Shown here piece after piece: positions 42,939 through 52,395 of a stretch of 64,000 nucleotides of DNA; the first letter of the stretch is position 1, and the number at the start of each line of letters is the position of its first letter. The notes under the pieces were generated by a model that saw only the letters and a list, made by a program, of their open reading frames with translations, ran no database searches and had not been told where the DNA came from. Source of the stretch: Motiliproteus coralliicola (GTDB lineage: Bacteria; Pseudomonadota; Gammaproteobacteria; Pseudomonadales; Balneatricaceae); assembly GCF_003345655.1 (NCBI RefSeq), contig NZ_QQOH01000001.1, positions 620,001-684,000 on the forward strand. Direction: 5' to 3'. A program made the position numbers and the translations under genes.

Positions 42939-44162
42939 ATGTCTACCTCTCTTCATCCGAGCGTTCTAGGCGCTCAGATGCTGTTCGTCGCCTTCGGCGC
43001 GTTGGTGCTGGTGCCGATCCTGACCGGTCTGGATCCGAACGTGGCGCTGTTTACCGCCGGTTTGGGTACGCTGGTTTTCCAGATCGTGACCAAGCGCTCG
43101 GTGCCGATCTTCCTGGCTTCCTCGTTCGCCTTTATCCCGGCCATCATGCACGGTGTGGCGACCTGGGGCATTGCCGGCACCATGTCCGGTCTGATCGCTG
43201 CCGGTGTGTTCTACATGATCCTGAGCGCCATCGTGGCGGTACGCGGCAGTGGCTTCCTGCACCGTTTGCTGCCGCCGGTGGTTGTGGGTCCGGTCATCAC
43301 CGTGATCGGCCTGAGCCTGGCGCCGGTTGGCGTTAACATGGCGCTGGGTAAAACCGGCGACGGTGCGGTTCAACTGGTCGATGGCGATGTCGCGCTGATG
43401 CTGTCGATGCTGACACTGTTGGTCACCGTGCTGGTGTCGGTGTTGGCCAAAGGGATGCTGCGTCTGGTGCCGATTCTGGCTGGTCTGATCGTGGGCTACC
43501 TGCTGTCCATCGCTTTCGGCATCGTTAACTTCGACGCGGTAGGTCAGGCAGCCTGGTTCGCGGTACCGAACTTTGTGGCACCGGAATTCAGCCTGGAAGC
43601 GATCCTGTTTATTCTGCCGATCGCCATTGCGCCGGCGGTTGAGCATATCGGCGACATGGTGGCGATCAGTAACGTAGCCGGTAAAGACTATCTGGAGAAG
43701 CCGGGTCTGAAACGCACCCTGCTGGGCGATGGTCTGGCAACCAGTGCTGCCGGTATGCTGGGCGGTCCGCCCAACACCACTTACTCCGAAGTGACCGGCG
43801 CCGTGGCCCTGACCAAGGCCTTTAACCCGGTAATCATGACCTGGGCGGCGGTGTTCGCGATTCTGTTGTCGTTCTCCGGCAAGACCGGTGCGCTGCTTGG
43901 CACCATCCCGGTTCCGGTGATGGGCGGCATTATGACACTGCTGTTCGGCGCCATCGCGGCGATCGGTCTGAATACGCTGGTGAAAGAGGGCAAGGACCTG
44001 TCCGAGCCGCGCAACCTGGTGATCGTGTCGCTGACCCTGGTATTCGGTATCGGCGGGATGCAGATTGGCCTGGGCGAGTTCACGCTGAAGGGAATTGCGC
44101 TGTCTGCAATTCTGGCCATCGTATTGAACCTGGTGCTACCGCAGCCGCGTCACGACCACTAA
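42939..44162 (+). CDS. uraA: Uracil:proton symporter, nucleobase transporter family NCS2
   Basis: 407 aa with about 14 membrane spans. Visible NCS2 features are QMLFVAFGALVLVPILTG at the start, PAVEHIGDMVAISNV with the substrate-binding Glu, and GGPPNTTYSEVTGAVALTK, which also carries a binding Glu in UraA. Pairs with upp for uracil uptake and salvage. The start ATG at 42939 has GGAG about 7 bases upstream. Confidence 0.93.
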   Translation: MSTSLHPSVLGAQMLFVAFGALVLVPILTGLDPNVALFTAGLGTLVFQIVTKRSVPIFLASSFAFIPAIMHGVATWGIAGTMSGLIAAGVFYMILSAIVAVRGSGFLHRLLPPVVVGPVITVIGLSLAPVGVNMALGKTGDGAVQLVDGDVALMLSMLTLLVTVLVSVLAKGMLRLVPILAGLIVGYLLSIAFGIVNFDAVGQAAWFAVPNFVAPEFSLEAILFILPIAIAPAVEHIGDMVAISNVAGKDYLEKPGLKRTLLGDGLATSAAGMLGGPPNTTYSEVTGAVALTKAFNPVIMTWAAVFAILLSFSGKTGALLGTIPVPVMGGIMTLLFGAIAAIGLNTLVKEGKDLSEPRNLVIVSLTLVFGIGGMQIGLGEFTLKGIALSAILAIVLNLVLPQPRHDH

Positions 44163-44170
44163 GCTTTGCT

Positions 44171-44235
44171 AGCGCTCCTTTCTCGGAGCGCTGATAACGG
44201 CGATCGTTAATCCCATCGGGAGCGATCGCCGTTTT
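44171..44235 (+). terminator. Two tandem hairpins ending upp-uraA
   Basis: First AGCGCTCC/GGAGCGCT (44171-44178 with 44185-44192), then AACGGCGATCG/CGATCGCCGTT (44196-44206 with 44223-44233) followed by TTTTCTTTC. The second is a strong intrinsic terminator. Confidence 0.85.
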
Positions 44236-44410
44236 CTTTCTGCTGTCTTCCTTTCCAATCTCTGCCGATCCGTCAGAACTGAGCCGACTCCTGTTCGGTG
44301 GTGCCTGTGCCGGTAGAAGCCTCTGTGACATATGCGACCTAAGTTGTGGGTCCGGTCTGTTTAGATCGTCTATAACTAGTAGCTGACCTTGTCAGATAGG
44401 GGTCATTAGT

Positions 44411-44473
44411 ACCATCTGAAGTCTGTAATTGTTGTAGCGCAACTACAGCATTCATCTGTGGAATTCAGATGGT
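44411..44473. repeat. Nested inverted repeats upstream of icd
   Basis: Outer arms ACCATCTGAA (44411-44420) and TTCAGATGGT (44464-44473) are perfect complements. Inner arms CTGTAATTG (44423-44431) and CAACTACAG (44440-44448) match at 8 of 9 positions. Arrangement is off-centre, leaving a 15-base strand between the inner and outer right arms. Confidence 0.6.
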
Positions 44474-44609
44474 CTATTTTCGCTATTGGTATCGTGAATG
44501 TGTCGAGGTGGGCAGGTCTTTATAACTCGCTGTTTTATATTGGTTATTACTGCTCGTCTCGTATGAATTCTTTATCTTTAATTGCTTGTAGTTTGGTGCA
44601 GATAGTCTA

Positions 44610-44634
44610 TTGGTCGAAATGACCAACGCTTTTT
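44610..44634 (+). terminator. Terminator-like hairpin in the icd leader region
   Basis: TTGGTC (44610-44615), loop GAAAT, GACCAA (44621-44626), then CGCTTTTTG. If icd transcription starts upstream, this could act as an attenuator; otherwise it protects icd from read-through. Confidence 0.4.
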
Positions 44635-44769
44635 GACATTTATGCCTATGTGCGACTACCAAAGTGCAATACAATACCGGCGCGATATTACAAGGCCAGC
44701 TGTTGCGAGAGCGGCTCTACGTTGCCCGCGACGGTTGTATGGCTACAAGCCGGAAACTACGGGGGTACT

Positions 44770-47007
44770 ATGACAACGAATAATCAAACTATTTACTACA
44801 CGCTGACCGATGAGGCTCCTTCGCTGGCGACTTGCTCGCTGCTGCCGATCGTTCGCACCTTTACTGCTGCTGCAGGCATCAATGTCAAGATCACCGACAT
44901 TTCCCTGGCGGGCCGTATCCTGGCCAACTTCCCCGATTTCCTGACCGAAGAACAGCAGGTTAAAGACGGTCTGGCATTCCTGGGCGAGCTGACTCAAGAC
45001 CCCAATGCCAATATCATCAAGCTGCCGAACATCTCTGCATCTGTTCCTCAGCTGACCGCCTGTATCGCCGAGCTGCAAGGCCAGGGCTACAAGCTGCCTG
45101 ATTTCCCACAGGACCCTCAAAACGACGAAGAGAAAGCGATCAACGAGCGCTACTCCAAGATCCTGGGTTCTGCCGTAAACCCGGTTCTGCGTGAAGGTAA
45201 CTCTGACCGTCGTGCGCCTAAGGCCGTTAAGAACTTTGCCCGTAAGTTCCCCCACTCCATGGGCAAGTGGAGCATGGCCTCCCGCACCCACGCCGATTAC
45301 ATGCGTGGCGGCGACTTCTACTCCAAAGAGCAGTCTTTCACCATGCCGACCGAAGGTGACGTACGAATCGAGTTCGTTGACGCCGATGGCAAGGTCACTC
45401 TGAAGAAAAAGCTTCATCTTGAAGCCGGCGAGATCATGGACAGCATGTGCATGAGCGTCAAAGCACTGCGTGAGTTCCTGGAAGCTACCATGAACGACGC
45501 CAAAGAAGACGGCGTACTCTGGTCTCTGCACGTTAAAGCCACCATGATGAAGGTCTCGCACCCGATCGTGTTCGGTCATGCGGTAACCGTTTACTACAAA
45601 GAAGTGTTCGAGAAGTGGGGCGAGCTGTTCGACAAGCTGGGCGTTAACCCGAAGAACGGCCTGATCGACGTCTACGACAAAGTAGAGACTCTGCCGCGCT
45701 CCAAGCGTGAAGAGATCCACCGCGACATCCTGGCCACCTACGAGCACCGTCCGCACATGGCGATGGTTGACTCCTACAAAGGCATCACCAACCTGCACGT
45801 CCCGAGCGATGTGATCGTCGATGCGTCCATGCCGGCAATGATCCGTAATGGCGGTAAGATGTGGGGTGGTGACGGTAAGCCGGCCGACTGTAAGGCGGTT
45901 ATGCCGGAATCCACTTACGCCAAGATCTACCAGGAGATGATCAACTTCTGTAAGACCAATGGCGCCTTCGATCCGACCACCATGGGTACCGTCCCGAACG
46001 TGGGTCTGATGGCGAAGAAAGCCGAAGAGTACGGTTCACACGACAAGACCTACGAGCTGGAAGAAGCTGGCACCATGCGGGTGGTAGACAGCAAGGGCAA
46101 CGTCCTGATGTCTCACGACGTCGAAGAGGGTGACATCTGGCGTGCCTGTCAAACCAAGGATGAGCCGGTACGTGACTGGGTCAAGCTGGCCGTTACCCGT
46201 GCCCGTCAGTCTGATACCCCGGCGATCTTCTGGCTGGACCGTAACCGTCCGCACGATATCGAACTGATCAAGAAGGTTAACTGCTACCTGCAGGAGCACG
46301 ATCTTGAAGGTCTGGACATCCGTATCAACACCTATGAAGAGGCGATCCGTCGCTCCATGGAGCGTATGCTGCGCGGTCGTGACACCATCTCCGTCACCGG
46401 TAACGTGCTGCGTGACTACCTGACCGACCTGTTCCCGATCATGGAGCTGGGTACTTCGGCCAAGATGCTGTCCATCGTACCGATGCTCAAGGGCGGCGGT
46501 ATGTACGAGACCGGTGCCGGCGGTTCTGCACCGAAGCACGTACAGCAGGTTATCGAAGAGAACCACCTGCGTTGGGACTCGCTGGGTGAATTCCTGGCAC
46601 TGGCCGTGTCTCTGGAAGACATGGGTATCAAGCAGGACAACAAGCGCGCTGCGGTACTGGCCAATTGCCTGGACGCTGCGACCGAGAAACTGCTGGACAA
46701 CAACAAGTCACCGTCCCGTAAGGTCGGCGAGCTGGACAACCGTGGTAGCCACTTCTACCTGGGTATGTACTGGGCTCAGGAAGTTGCGGCTCAGACCGAA
46801 GATCCGGAACTGGCAGCAGACCTGGCTGACTTCGCCAAGGCGTTGACCGAAAACGAAGAAAAGATTATCGGTGAGCTGAGCGATGATCAGGGTCACCCGG
46901 TTAAAGAGGTTGAGTTCGGTTACTACCATGCCAAGCGTGACGTCATCAAAGACATCATGCGTCCGAGTAAGACACTGAACGCTATCCTGGCCGACGCTAA
47001 CAGCTAA
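44770..47007 (+). CDS. icd: Monomeric NADP-dependent isocitrate dehydrogenase
   Basis: 745 aa, matching the monomeric IDH type (about 740 aa), not the dimeric E. coli enzyme. Recognisable stretches are [19 protein letters not shown] at the N-terminus, [27 protein letters not shown], and [25 protein letters not shown]. It oxidatively decarboxylates isocitrate in the TCA cycle and makes NADPH. Start ATG 44770 with GGGGG nearby; a longer frame from 44650 has no family match. Its place near mnmA-hflD resembles the Pseudomonas and E. coli icd region. Confidence 0.96.
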   Translation: MTTNNQTIYYTLTDEAPSLATCSLLPIVRTFTAAAGINVKITDISLAGRILANFPDFLTEEQQVKDGLAFLGELTQDPNANIIKLPNISASVPQLTACIAELQGQGYKLPDFPQDPQNDEEKAINERYSKILGSAVNPVLREGNSDRRAPKAVKNFARKFPHSMGKWSMASRTHADYMRGGDFYSKEQSFTMPTEGDVRIEFVDADGKVTLKKKLHLEAGEIMDSMCMSVKALREFLEATMNDAKEDGVLWSLHVKATMMKVSHPIVFGHAVTVYYKEVFEKWGELFDKLGVNPKNGLIDVYDKVETLPRSKREEIHRDILATYEHRPHMAMVDSYKGITNLHVPSDVIVDASMPAMIRNGGKMWGGDGKPADCKAVMPESTYAKIYQEMINFCKTNGAFDPTTMGTVPNVGLMAKKAEEYGSHDKTYELEEAGTMRVVDSKGNVLMSHDVEEGDIWRACQTKDEPVRDWVKLAVTRARQSDTPAIFWLDRNRPHDIELIKKVNCYLQEHDLEGLDIRINTYEEAIRRSMERMLRGRDTISVTGNVLRDYLTDLFPIMELGTSAKMLSIVPMLKGGGMYETGAGGSAPKHVQQVIEENHLRWDSLGEFLALAVSLEDMGIKQDNKRAAVLANCLDAATEKLLDNNKSPSRKVGELDNRGSHFYLGMYWAQEVAAQTEDPELAADLADFAKALTENEEKIIGELSDDQGHPVKEVEFGYYHAKRDVIKDIMRPSKTLNAILADANS

Positions 47008-47026
47008 GTCCGGACTCTGTTCCATC

Positions 47027-47059
47027 AAAGCCCAGGTCGGTAACGGCCTGGGCTTTTTT
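47027..47059 (+). terminator. Terminator after icd
   Basis: AAAGCCCAGG (47027-47036), a 10-base loop, CCTGGGCTTT (47047-47056), followed by more T. Confidence 0.9.
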
Positions 47060-47082
47060 ATGCCTTTCGTAAATTGCCGGCC

Positions 47083-47108
47083 AAAAAAAAGCCGCTCTAA
47101 GAGCGGCT
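47083..47108 (-). terminator. Terminator after the ureohydrolase gene
   Basis: AGCCGCTC (47090-47097), TAA, GAGCGGCT (47101-47108). Read on the minus strand the stem is followed by eight T. Confidence 0.85.
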
Positions 47109-47156
47109 AAAGGTTACTATCCGGGCAACTGATAGAACGGTGATTTGGGTAGCGGC

Positions 47157-48149
47157 TCAGCGCTTTCGTTGAGCCACTTTTTCGCTTAACAGGCAGAGCA
47201 TCTCCCACATCAGCGTCGCACCGACCAGGGCGGTGTTGCCGCTGGGGTCAAACGGCGGAGAAACCTCTACCAGGTCGGCACCAACCAGATTCAATCCGCG
47301 CAAGCCGCGAATGATGCTTTGGGCTTCTATGGTGGTGAGGCCGCCGATTTCCGGGGTGCCGGTTCCGGGGGCGTAGACCGGGTCGAGGCAGTCGATATCA
47401 AAACTGATATAGCTGGCTTGATCGCCGACTACTGCGCGGGCCGTCTCGATCACCTTGTCGACTCCCATCTCGTTAAACTCCTCGATTCGGATGACCCGAA
47501 TGCCTTGCTCAAGACCCCAGTTGTCGTCGTTCTCGCTGTAGAGACCGCCGCGAATACCGATCTGGACCACCCGCTTGGGGTCGAGCACGCCTTCCTCGAT
47601 AGCGCGTCGGAACGGGGTGCCGTGGGTATACTTGCAGCCACCGAAATAGCGATCCCAGGTGTCGGTGTGGGCGTCGAAGTGGACCATCCCCATGGGACCG
47701 TGCTTGTCGGCCAGCGCGCGAAGGATGGGGAGGCTGACCAGATGGTCGCCGCCGGCTGCCAGTGGCACGATGTTGCGTTGGGTTAGCTTGGTAACGAACG
47801 CTTCGATCAGATCCAGTGTCTGCTCAATTTGTAATGGGTTGACCGGTGCGTCGCCCAGATCGGCGCAGTTGGCCAGTTCGAACGGGCTTAGCTTCAGCAC
47901 CGGGTGAACCTTGCGCATCATGGCTGACGCGTCTCGTACCTGGCGCGGACCGTGGCGTGCGCCGGCACGATTGGTGGTGCCACCGTCCCAGGGAATCCCA
48001 TACAGGCCGATCTCTGTTCCGTCACACGCGTCCGGTGCGTAGTGGGGCAGCCGCATAAAGGTTGCGATGCCGGCATATCGTGGAATCGTTTCAGACGGCA
48101 GGGGGTTGAAGCTGAGAGGGCTCTGTTCGTTGTTCTCCCATTGGCTCAT
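47157..48149 (-). CDS. Ureohydrolase: agmatinase/guanidinobutyrase/guanidinopropionase type
   Basis: 330 aa of the arginase superfamily with all manganese ligands: His136 (GGDH), Asp159, His161, Asp163 (DAHTD), Asp251, Asp253 (FDIDCLDP). It hydrolyses a guanidino compound to urea and an amine or amino acid. The HGTPFRRA and GGLYSENDD stretches resemble the guanidinobutyrase/guanidinopropionase branch more than E. coli SpeB. Encoded beside a LysR regulator and a sodium:solute symporter, which argues for catabolism of an imported guanidino acid. Exact substrate not determined. Confidence 0.88.
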   Translation of the reverse strand: MSQWENNEQSPLSFNPLPSETIPRYAGIATFMRLPHYAPDACDGTEIGLYGIPWDGGTTNRAGARHGPRQVRDASAMMRKVHPVLKLSPFELANCADLGDAPVNPLQIEQTLDLIEAFVTKLTQRNIVPLAAGGDHLVSLPILRALADKHGPMGMVHFDAHTDTWDRYFGGCKYTHGTPFRRAIEEGVLDPKRVVQIGIRGGLYSENDDNWGLEQGIRVIRIEEFNEMGVDKVIETARAVVGDQASYISFDIDCLDPVYAPGTGTPEIGGLTTIEAQSIIRGLRGLNLVGADLVEVSPPFDPSGNTALVGATLMWEMLCLLSEKVAQRKR

Positions 48150-48257
48150 ATGTCATCACCTTATCGTTGTTTTGAGAGCGAATGAGGTGACTATAGGAGT
48201 CTAAAAATGTTTCTTAAATGCAGGCTTTGTAAGGCTCAGATGTCAATTATGGAAACA

Positions 48258-49178
48258 TTAGCGCTCAGGTTGACCGCACAGCGCTTCCAAGAACGCGGTT
48301 CTTAACAGGTTGGGCTGGGCATCCTTTCGGGTAATGACTTTGAACGGGACTTGATAGTTAAGGCTGTCCGGCAGGACAGGGCGGATCTGACCGCTGCTGG
48401 CCCATTGCGCGGCATAATGCTCGGGCAGGAAGCCGATATATTGACCGCTGAGAATCAGCGTCGCGATCCCTTCGACCTGATATGAGGTTGCCGAACCTTT
48501 AAGCTCGGGGAAATGTTCTTTCAGCAGAATCACATGGGCGTATCCCGGAACGATGAAGTCGTACTCGGTCAGCAGCTTCATGTTGATTTGCGAATCGGGC
48601 ATTGAAAATAGTGGGTGATTGGCGCCGCAGTAGAGTTTTGACGTCTCCTGGTGCAGATCCTGATAGTTAAGGCCGGGCAGTTGATGGTGATAGGGTGCGA
48701 CGCCGAGATTGGCCCTGCCTTCGATCACGGCCCGCTCGACCTCGTTGGGGGCCGCCACCTGTAGGTTGATGGTCACCTCGGGTTCGCGCTGATGAAATTC
48801 CCCCAATACTTTCACGATCACTGAATTGGTATCGGTAATCATATTATCGGTCAGGCTCAGCACCAGCTCGCCAACCAGCCGGCTGTGGGCTTGATTGACG
48901 TTCGAGCGGAACTTCTCCAGATCGATCAACAGCTCCTGGGTGGCGTCGTACACCAGGCGACCATGTTCGGTCAGCTGAAACCCCGAGCGTCCGCGCTGGC
49001 ATAACCGCATGCCCAGGCGGGTTTCGAGGTCTGCCATCTGTCGGCTGATGGCCGATCGACCGATGTTCAATTCGACTTCCGCCGCCGAAAAGCCGCCGCA
49101 CTCAACGACGGTTTTGAACACGCGTAATAGCTTCAGGTCGGGATCGGCGAGTTGTCCGGTTAGCGGTTGGCGTTTCAT
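48258..49178 (-). CDS. LysR-family transcriptional regulator
   Basis: 306 aa. The N-terminal helix-turn-helix (LKLLRVFKTVVECGGFSAAEVELNIGRS-type, about 14-65) is followed by the LysR effector domain. ATG 49178 has AGG about 10 bases upstream; earlier codons up to 49238 are unlikely. It is divergent from the symporter gene and upstream of the ureohydrolase on the same strand, so it probably controls both. A 28-base palindrome lies in the divergent gap. Confidence 0.9.
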   Translation of the reverse strand: MKRQPLTGQLADPDLKLLRVFKTVVECGGFSAAEVELNIGRSAISRQMADLETRLGMRLCQRGRSGFQLTEHGRLVYDATQELLIDLEKFRSNVNQAHSRLVGELVLSLTDNMITDTNSVIVKVLGEFHQREPEVTINLQVAAPNEVERAVIEGRANLGVAPYHHQLPGLNYQDLHQETSKLYCGANHPLFSMPDSQINMKLLTEYDFIVPGYAHVILLKEHFPELKGSATSYQVEGIATLILSGQYIGFLPEHYAAQWASSGQIRPVLPDSLNYQVPFKVITRKDAQPNLLRTAFLEALCGQPER

Positions 49179-49234
49179 TGGGCACACCTGCTTTGTTGTT
49201 GTTTTTGTGAATGAGTGGTTTGGGCAGATTAGCA

Positions 49235-49262
49235 TCAAAGTTTCCAGATAAAGAAACTTTGA
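49235..49262. promoter_or_regulatory. Perfect 28-base palindrome, probable LysR operator
   Basis: TCAAAGTTTC (49235-49244), CAGATAAA, GAAACTTTGA (49253-49262). The arms are perfect complements. The site lies 57 bases before the LysR start and 113 bases before the symporter start. A weaker ATGTTTC/GAAACAT pair (48207-48213 and 48252-48258) lies upstream of the ureohydrolase. Confidence 0.65.
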
Positions 49263-49374
49263 ATAGAAAAAACTGCATTTAACGAAACATAAAACCCATT
49301 TAACAATGAGAACTGCCCGGCTGAGGGGGTTCTCAGTTCAGAGGCTGCTCAACAAAAACAATTAGGAGCTACTT

Positions 49375-50775
49375 ATGAATATCGACGTCATCATCGTATT
49401 GGCGTACATGGCGCTGATGATCCTGTGCGGATTCATCAGCATGAAACGCGCTAGTGGAAGTACTTCGGAATATCTGGTGGCAGGGCGCAGCTTGCCGTTC
49501 TGGGTGTTTTTCCCCTGCATGGCCGCCGTGATCCTGGGGGGAGGCTCGACCTTCGGGTCCGCCTCCAAAGCTTATCAGGCGGGGCTTTCGGGAGCCTGGC
49601 CGACGCTGATGTTTGGGCTGGGAATCGTGGCGATCGGCCTGTTCCTTGCTCGAAAGATCACTCGGTTGAAGGTCTACACCCTTAGCGAGATGCTGGAGCG
49701 CCGCTATGCCCACGGTACCCGCTACGTTAGTGCCGTGATCAGCGCGTTTTACACCGTGATGATCGCCGTGGTGCAGATCGTTGCATTGGGTACGGTGCTG
49801 AAGGCCTTGCTGGGTTGGGACCTAAATACCGCGATCGTTATCGGAGGTCTGATCACGATGGTTTATACCATGCTGGGTGGGATGATCGCGATTACAGTCA
49901 CGGATGTGATTCAGTTCGTGTTGATGACGATCGGCATCCTGATTCTGATGCCCGCAGGTATCGAGAAGGTCGGTGGCTGGAACGAGTTAGTGGCGCAGGT
50001 GCCGCCCGAGTTTTTCACCATGACCAACATCAGCGGTGATCGGATGCTGGCGTACGTTCTACTGCTGTTTCTGGGGATCATGATCGGTCAGGAGATCTGG
50101 CAGCGGATGTTTACCGCTAAAAGCGAGGAGGTGGCCCAAAAAGGAGCCCTGGCAGCAGGGGCATTCTCGATCTTCTGGGGCCTGTCGATGGGGCTGTGCG
50201 GAATCCTTGCCTACGTGCTGGTGCCGGGGTTGGCTAATAGCTCCGAGGCGCTACCTCAGCTGGTTCTCGAGGTGCTCCCCGTTGGACTGAGCGGGCTAGT
50301 GCTCGCAGCATTGATTTCGGCATTGATGTCGACCGTGGATTCCACCGTGCTCGGAGCCGCCACGTTGATCTCCAATGACATCCTGCGGCCTGTTTTCAAA
50401 CTCGATGATAAGCAGGAGATGCAGGTTTCCCGCTATGCAACCGGTGTCATCAGCCTGGTGGTGATCGCGCTGGGTGTTTGGGTCGGTGATGTATGGACCG
50501 CTCTGGACAGCGCCTATGCCTATCTCTCCGGCTGTATCTTTGTCCCCGTCATGGCGGCGTTCTTCTGGAAGCGGGCGAACTGGCAGGGTGCCATGTCATC
50601 GATCATCATCAGTGCCCTGGTGGTGAGCGTGACGATCTACTTTACTGGCGTATCGGCACTCGAGCCCATCATGTATGGCATGCTGTCAGGCGTAGTCAGC
50701 CTGGTGCTGGTGAGTTTGCTGACCGGTAGCTCCGTGGAGGATGAAAGCGGGCTGTCGCTTAACGATGCTGGCTGA
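49375..50775 (+). CDS. Sodium:solute symporter (SSS/SLC5 family)
   Basis: 466 aa with about 13 membrane spans. SSS marks include SEYLVAGRSLPFW, GGGSTFGSASKAYQAGLSGAW, and ALISALMSTVDSTVLGAATLISNDI, the last corresponding to the sodium-site helix. AGGAG lies 7 bases before the ATG. Together with the ureohydrolase and LysR gene it suggests uptake of a guanidino compound or its product; the substrate is inferred from context only. Confidence 0.9.
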   Translation: MNIDVIIVLAYMALMILCGFISMKRASGSTSEYLVAGRSLPFWVFFPCMAAVILGGGSTFGSASKAYQAGLSGAWPTLMFGLGIVAIGLFLARKITRLKVYTLSEMLERRYAHGTRYVSAVISAFYTVMIAVVQIVALGTVLKALLGWDLNTAIVIGGLITMVYTMLGGMIAITVTDVIQFVLMTIGILILMPAGIEKVGGWNELVAQVPPEFFTMTNISGDRMLAYVLLLFLGIMIGQEIWQRMFTAKSEEVAQKGALAAGAFSIFWGLSMGLCGILAYVLVPGLANSSEALPQLVLEVLPVGLSGLVLAALISALMSTVDSTVLGAATLISNDILRPVFKLDDKQEMQVSRYATGVISLVVIALGVWVGDVWTALDSAYAYLSGCIFVPVMAAFFWKRANWQGAMSSIIISALVVSVTIYFTGVSALEPIMYGMLSGVVSLVLVSLLTGSSVEDESGLSLNDAG

Positions 50776-51279
50776 ATAAGTCGGATATAAAGGTGATGCA
50801 ATATTCGCCTGAGGGGGCATCCTTTCAGGCGATTTGTTTTATGCGTTTATATCCTTTCTTATGCGTTGTCCCTAGTCTGTGATGATAGCTAGTGATAGGT
50901 ATCTCAAGTTGTTAATAGCAGATGAAGATAAGCTGATCAGTAAGCCGGGTAATCATCAGATAAGTAGCGCTATTTTTTCGGCTGAGTCAATCTTGCACTC
51001 ATCAAAGACATTATGCTTCTTAGATACTGGGCGCGATGCAACAGCTTAGTCTGAAGCTTTTCTACTAAAGACTGGGTCGGAAGCGACCTAGGCCTGTTTG
51101 TGTCTCATTTAAAGGCGATTGTTTGCTGAGCTGATGTATCGGTGAAATTAGGGTAGAGCTCTTCTTATCAGGGAGTATGGGAGGGTATCGCTCAATGTTT
51201 GTGGCTCTATGGTGGGGTTGTCAGGTAAGTTAATAACCTTAAAATTAATGAAGGATCTATAGATTACAAGGAGATAGTT
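50776..51279 (+). other. 504-base AT-rich gap
   Basis: Its left end holds the symporter terminator (50805-50840). The rest is clearly lower in GC than the surrounding core genes, like the AbiGi-like gene that follows, and has no recognisable gene. It may be part of an acquired segment. Confidence 0.5.
50805..50840 (+). terminator. Terminator after the symporter gene
   Basis: TCGCCTGA (50805-50812) and TCAGGCGA (50825-50832) form a perfect 8-base stem, followed by TTTGTTTT. Confidence 0.8.
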
Positions 51280-52362
51280 ATGGCGTTACCACCTCCTAAT
51301 AGTGGTGCTTATTGGAAGGAGTACGAAATTAATACGCCTACGTATCGTTTGAGCCCTTTGGAAAAACCGGATATGTCTCCTTATTTGGTTCACCTGACGG
51401 GCAAAAATGAAATCTTAGGTATTCTTTCTGAAAAGGATGGTTGTTCAGGTCTTATTAAATCTTGTGTTCCCAAGGATTCGAAGAGTGATTGGTATAAAGA
51501 AAAGGTTGTTTGTTTTACCGAATCACCACTTTTTGCAATAGATGCTTTTCGATATCTAAGATTTGCAAGATGGCAATCTGACCATAGATTTGGAATTGGA
51601 TTTTCTAAGGATAGACTTGTTTCCAGTGGTGTTAGGCCTGTTCTATATATGGACAATTCAAGGGTTGCTCAGCTTAAAAAGCTTCTCGATATGTTGCCAC
51701 AGAATCCTCAGCATGGAGTCAAACTTAATTCCAAAAAGTTGCTAGGGATGATAATGCCTTTGATGAATGTGATGATGGAAAATCATCCGAAGCAAGGTTT
51801 TATGTGGGAAAGAGAGTGGAGGTGTTGCGACAGGGATGGCTTTGAGTTTTCTTATGATGATATTGAAATAATCTGCTGTCCGAAAGAAGAGCAAGAAGCA
51901 ATTGCTAAGGTTTTAGGCGATAAAGCTAACGATATTTTTTTTGTTCAGTCATGGGATCAGTACGATGAGGTGACAGAGTTTCTTGCAAGTCGAAAAGCGG
52001 GTTGGGAAGACAAAGTTAAAATAAAAGATGAAAAACTGGACCGACTGTCTACTTTAAAAATCCAACTGTCTCAAGAATTAAATAAGGCATCTGCATATAG
52101 ATCTTATATTGAGAAGCTTCAAGGAGAGCTTGATGCATTATCTGAATATCAAGAATCTCTTTCTTCCCAAATTGGTAAGATAGAGACCGAAATACGTAGC
52201 CAAAAAGCTAGGATAGTTATAGAGGATAGTTGTGTAGGATGTGGTGTTGGGTTTGATGAAGAGACAGGTAAACACCTCTGGAATGATGATGACCAGTATA
52301 AAGATTATCTTTGCGGCTACTGTCACTATCAAGCTGTGATAAGGCCTATGGAAGAAGATTAG
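51280..52362 (+). CDS. AbiGi-like putative phage-resistance protein with C-terminal zinc ribbon
   Basis: 360 aa, markedly lower GC than neighbours. The N-terminal 230 residues have the order LVHLTGKN, VVCFTESPLFAIDAFRYLRFARW, FGIGFSKDRL, VRPVLYMDNS, FMWEREWRCC, the pattern I associate with AbiGi/DUF2971-type proteins of abortive infection systems. A coiled coil follows (about 245-305), then two CxxC pairs (CVGC ... CGYC) forming a probable zinc ribbon. AAGGAG precedes the ATG. No AbiGii-like toxin is encoded next to it, so it may act alone or be a remnant. Family call is by motif memory, hence moderate. Confidence 0.6.
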   Translation: MALPPPNSGAYWKEYEINTPTYRLSPLEKPDMSPYLVHLTGKNEILGILSEKDGCSGLIKSCVPKDSKSDWYKEKVVCFTESPLFAIDAFRYLRFARWQSDHRFGIGFSKDRLVSSGVRPVLYMDNSRVAQLKKLLDMLPQNPQHGVKLNSKKLLGMIMPLMNVMMENHPKQGFMWEREWRCCDRDGFEFSYDDIEIICCPKEEQEAIAKVLGDKANDIFFVQSWDQYDEVTEFLASRKAGWEDKVKIKDEKLDRLSTLKIQLSQELNKASAYRSYIEKLQGELDALSEYQESLSSQIGKIETEIRSQKARIVIEDSCVGCGVGFDEETGKHLWNDDDQYKDYLCGYCHYQAVIRPMEED

Positions 52363-52395
52363 TTAAAAAAAGCGACGGATTAGAAATCCATCGTC
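52362..52395 (-). terminator. Terminator after hflD
   Basis: On the minus strand GACGATGGATT pairs with AATCCGTCG (small bulge), followed by a T-run (AAAAAAA at 52365-52371 on the plus strand). Confidence 0.7.

Larger units (their letters stand above)
44236..44769 (+). other. 534-base region upstream of icd
   Basis: AT-rich with several structures: a nested inverted repeat at 44411-44473 and a hairpin TTGGTC/GACCAA (44610-44626) followed by CGCTTTTTG. It probably contains the icd promoter(s), but I cannot fix one. In-frame codons upstream of the icd ATG exist but look non-coding. Confidence 0.5.

Noticed and set aside
44650-44769. In-frame N-terminal extension of icd
   Set aside because: Family proteins start at [12 protein letters not shown]; the extension includes frequent Cys and no family match.
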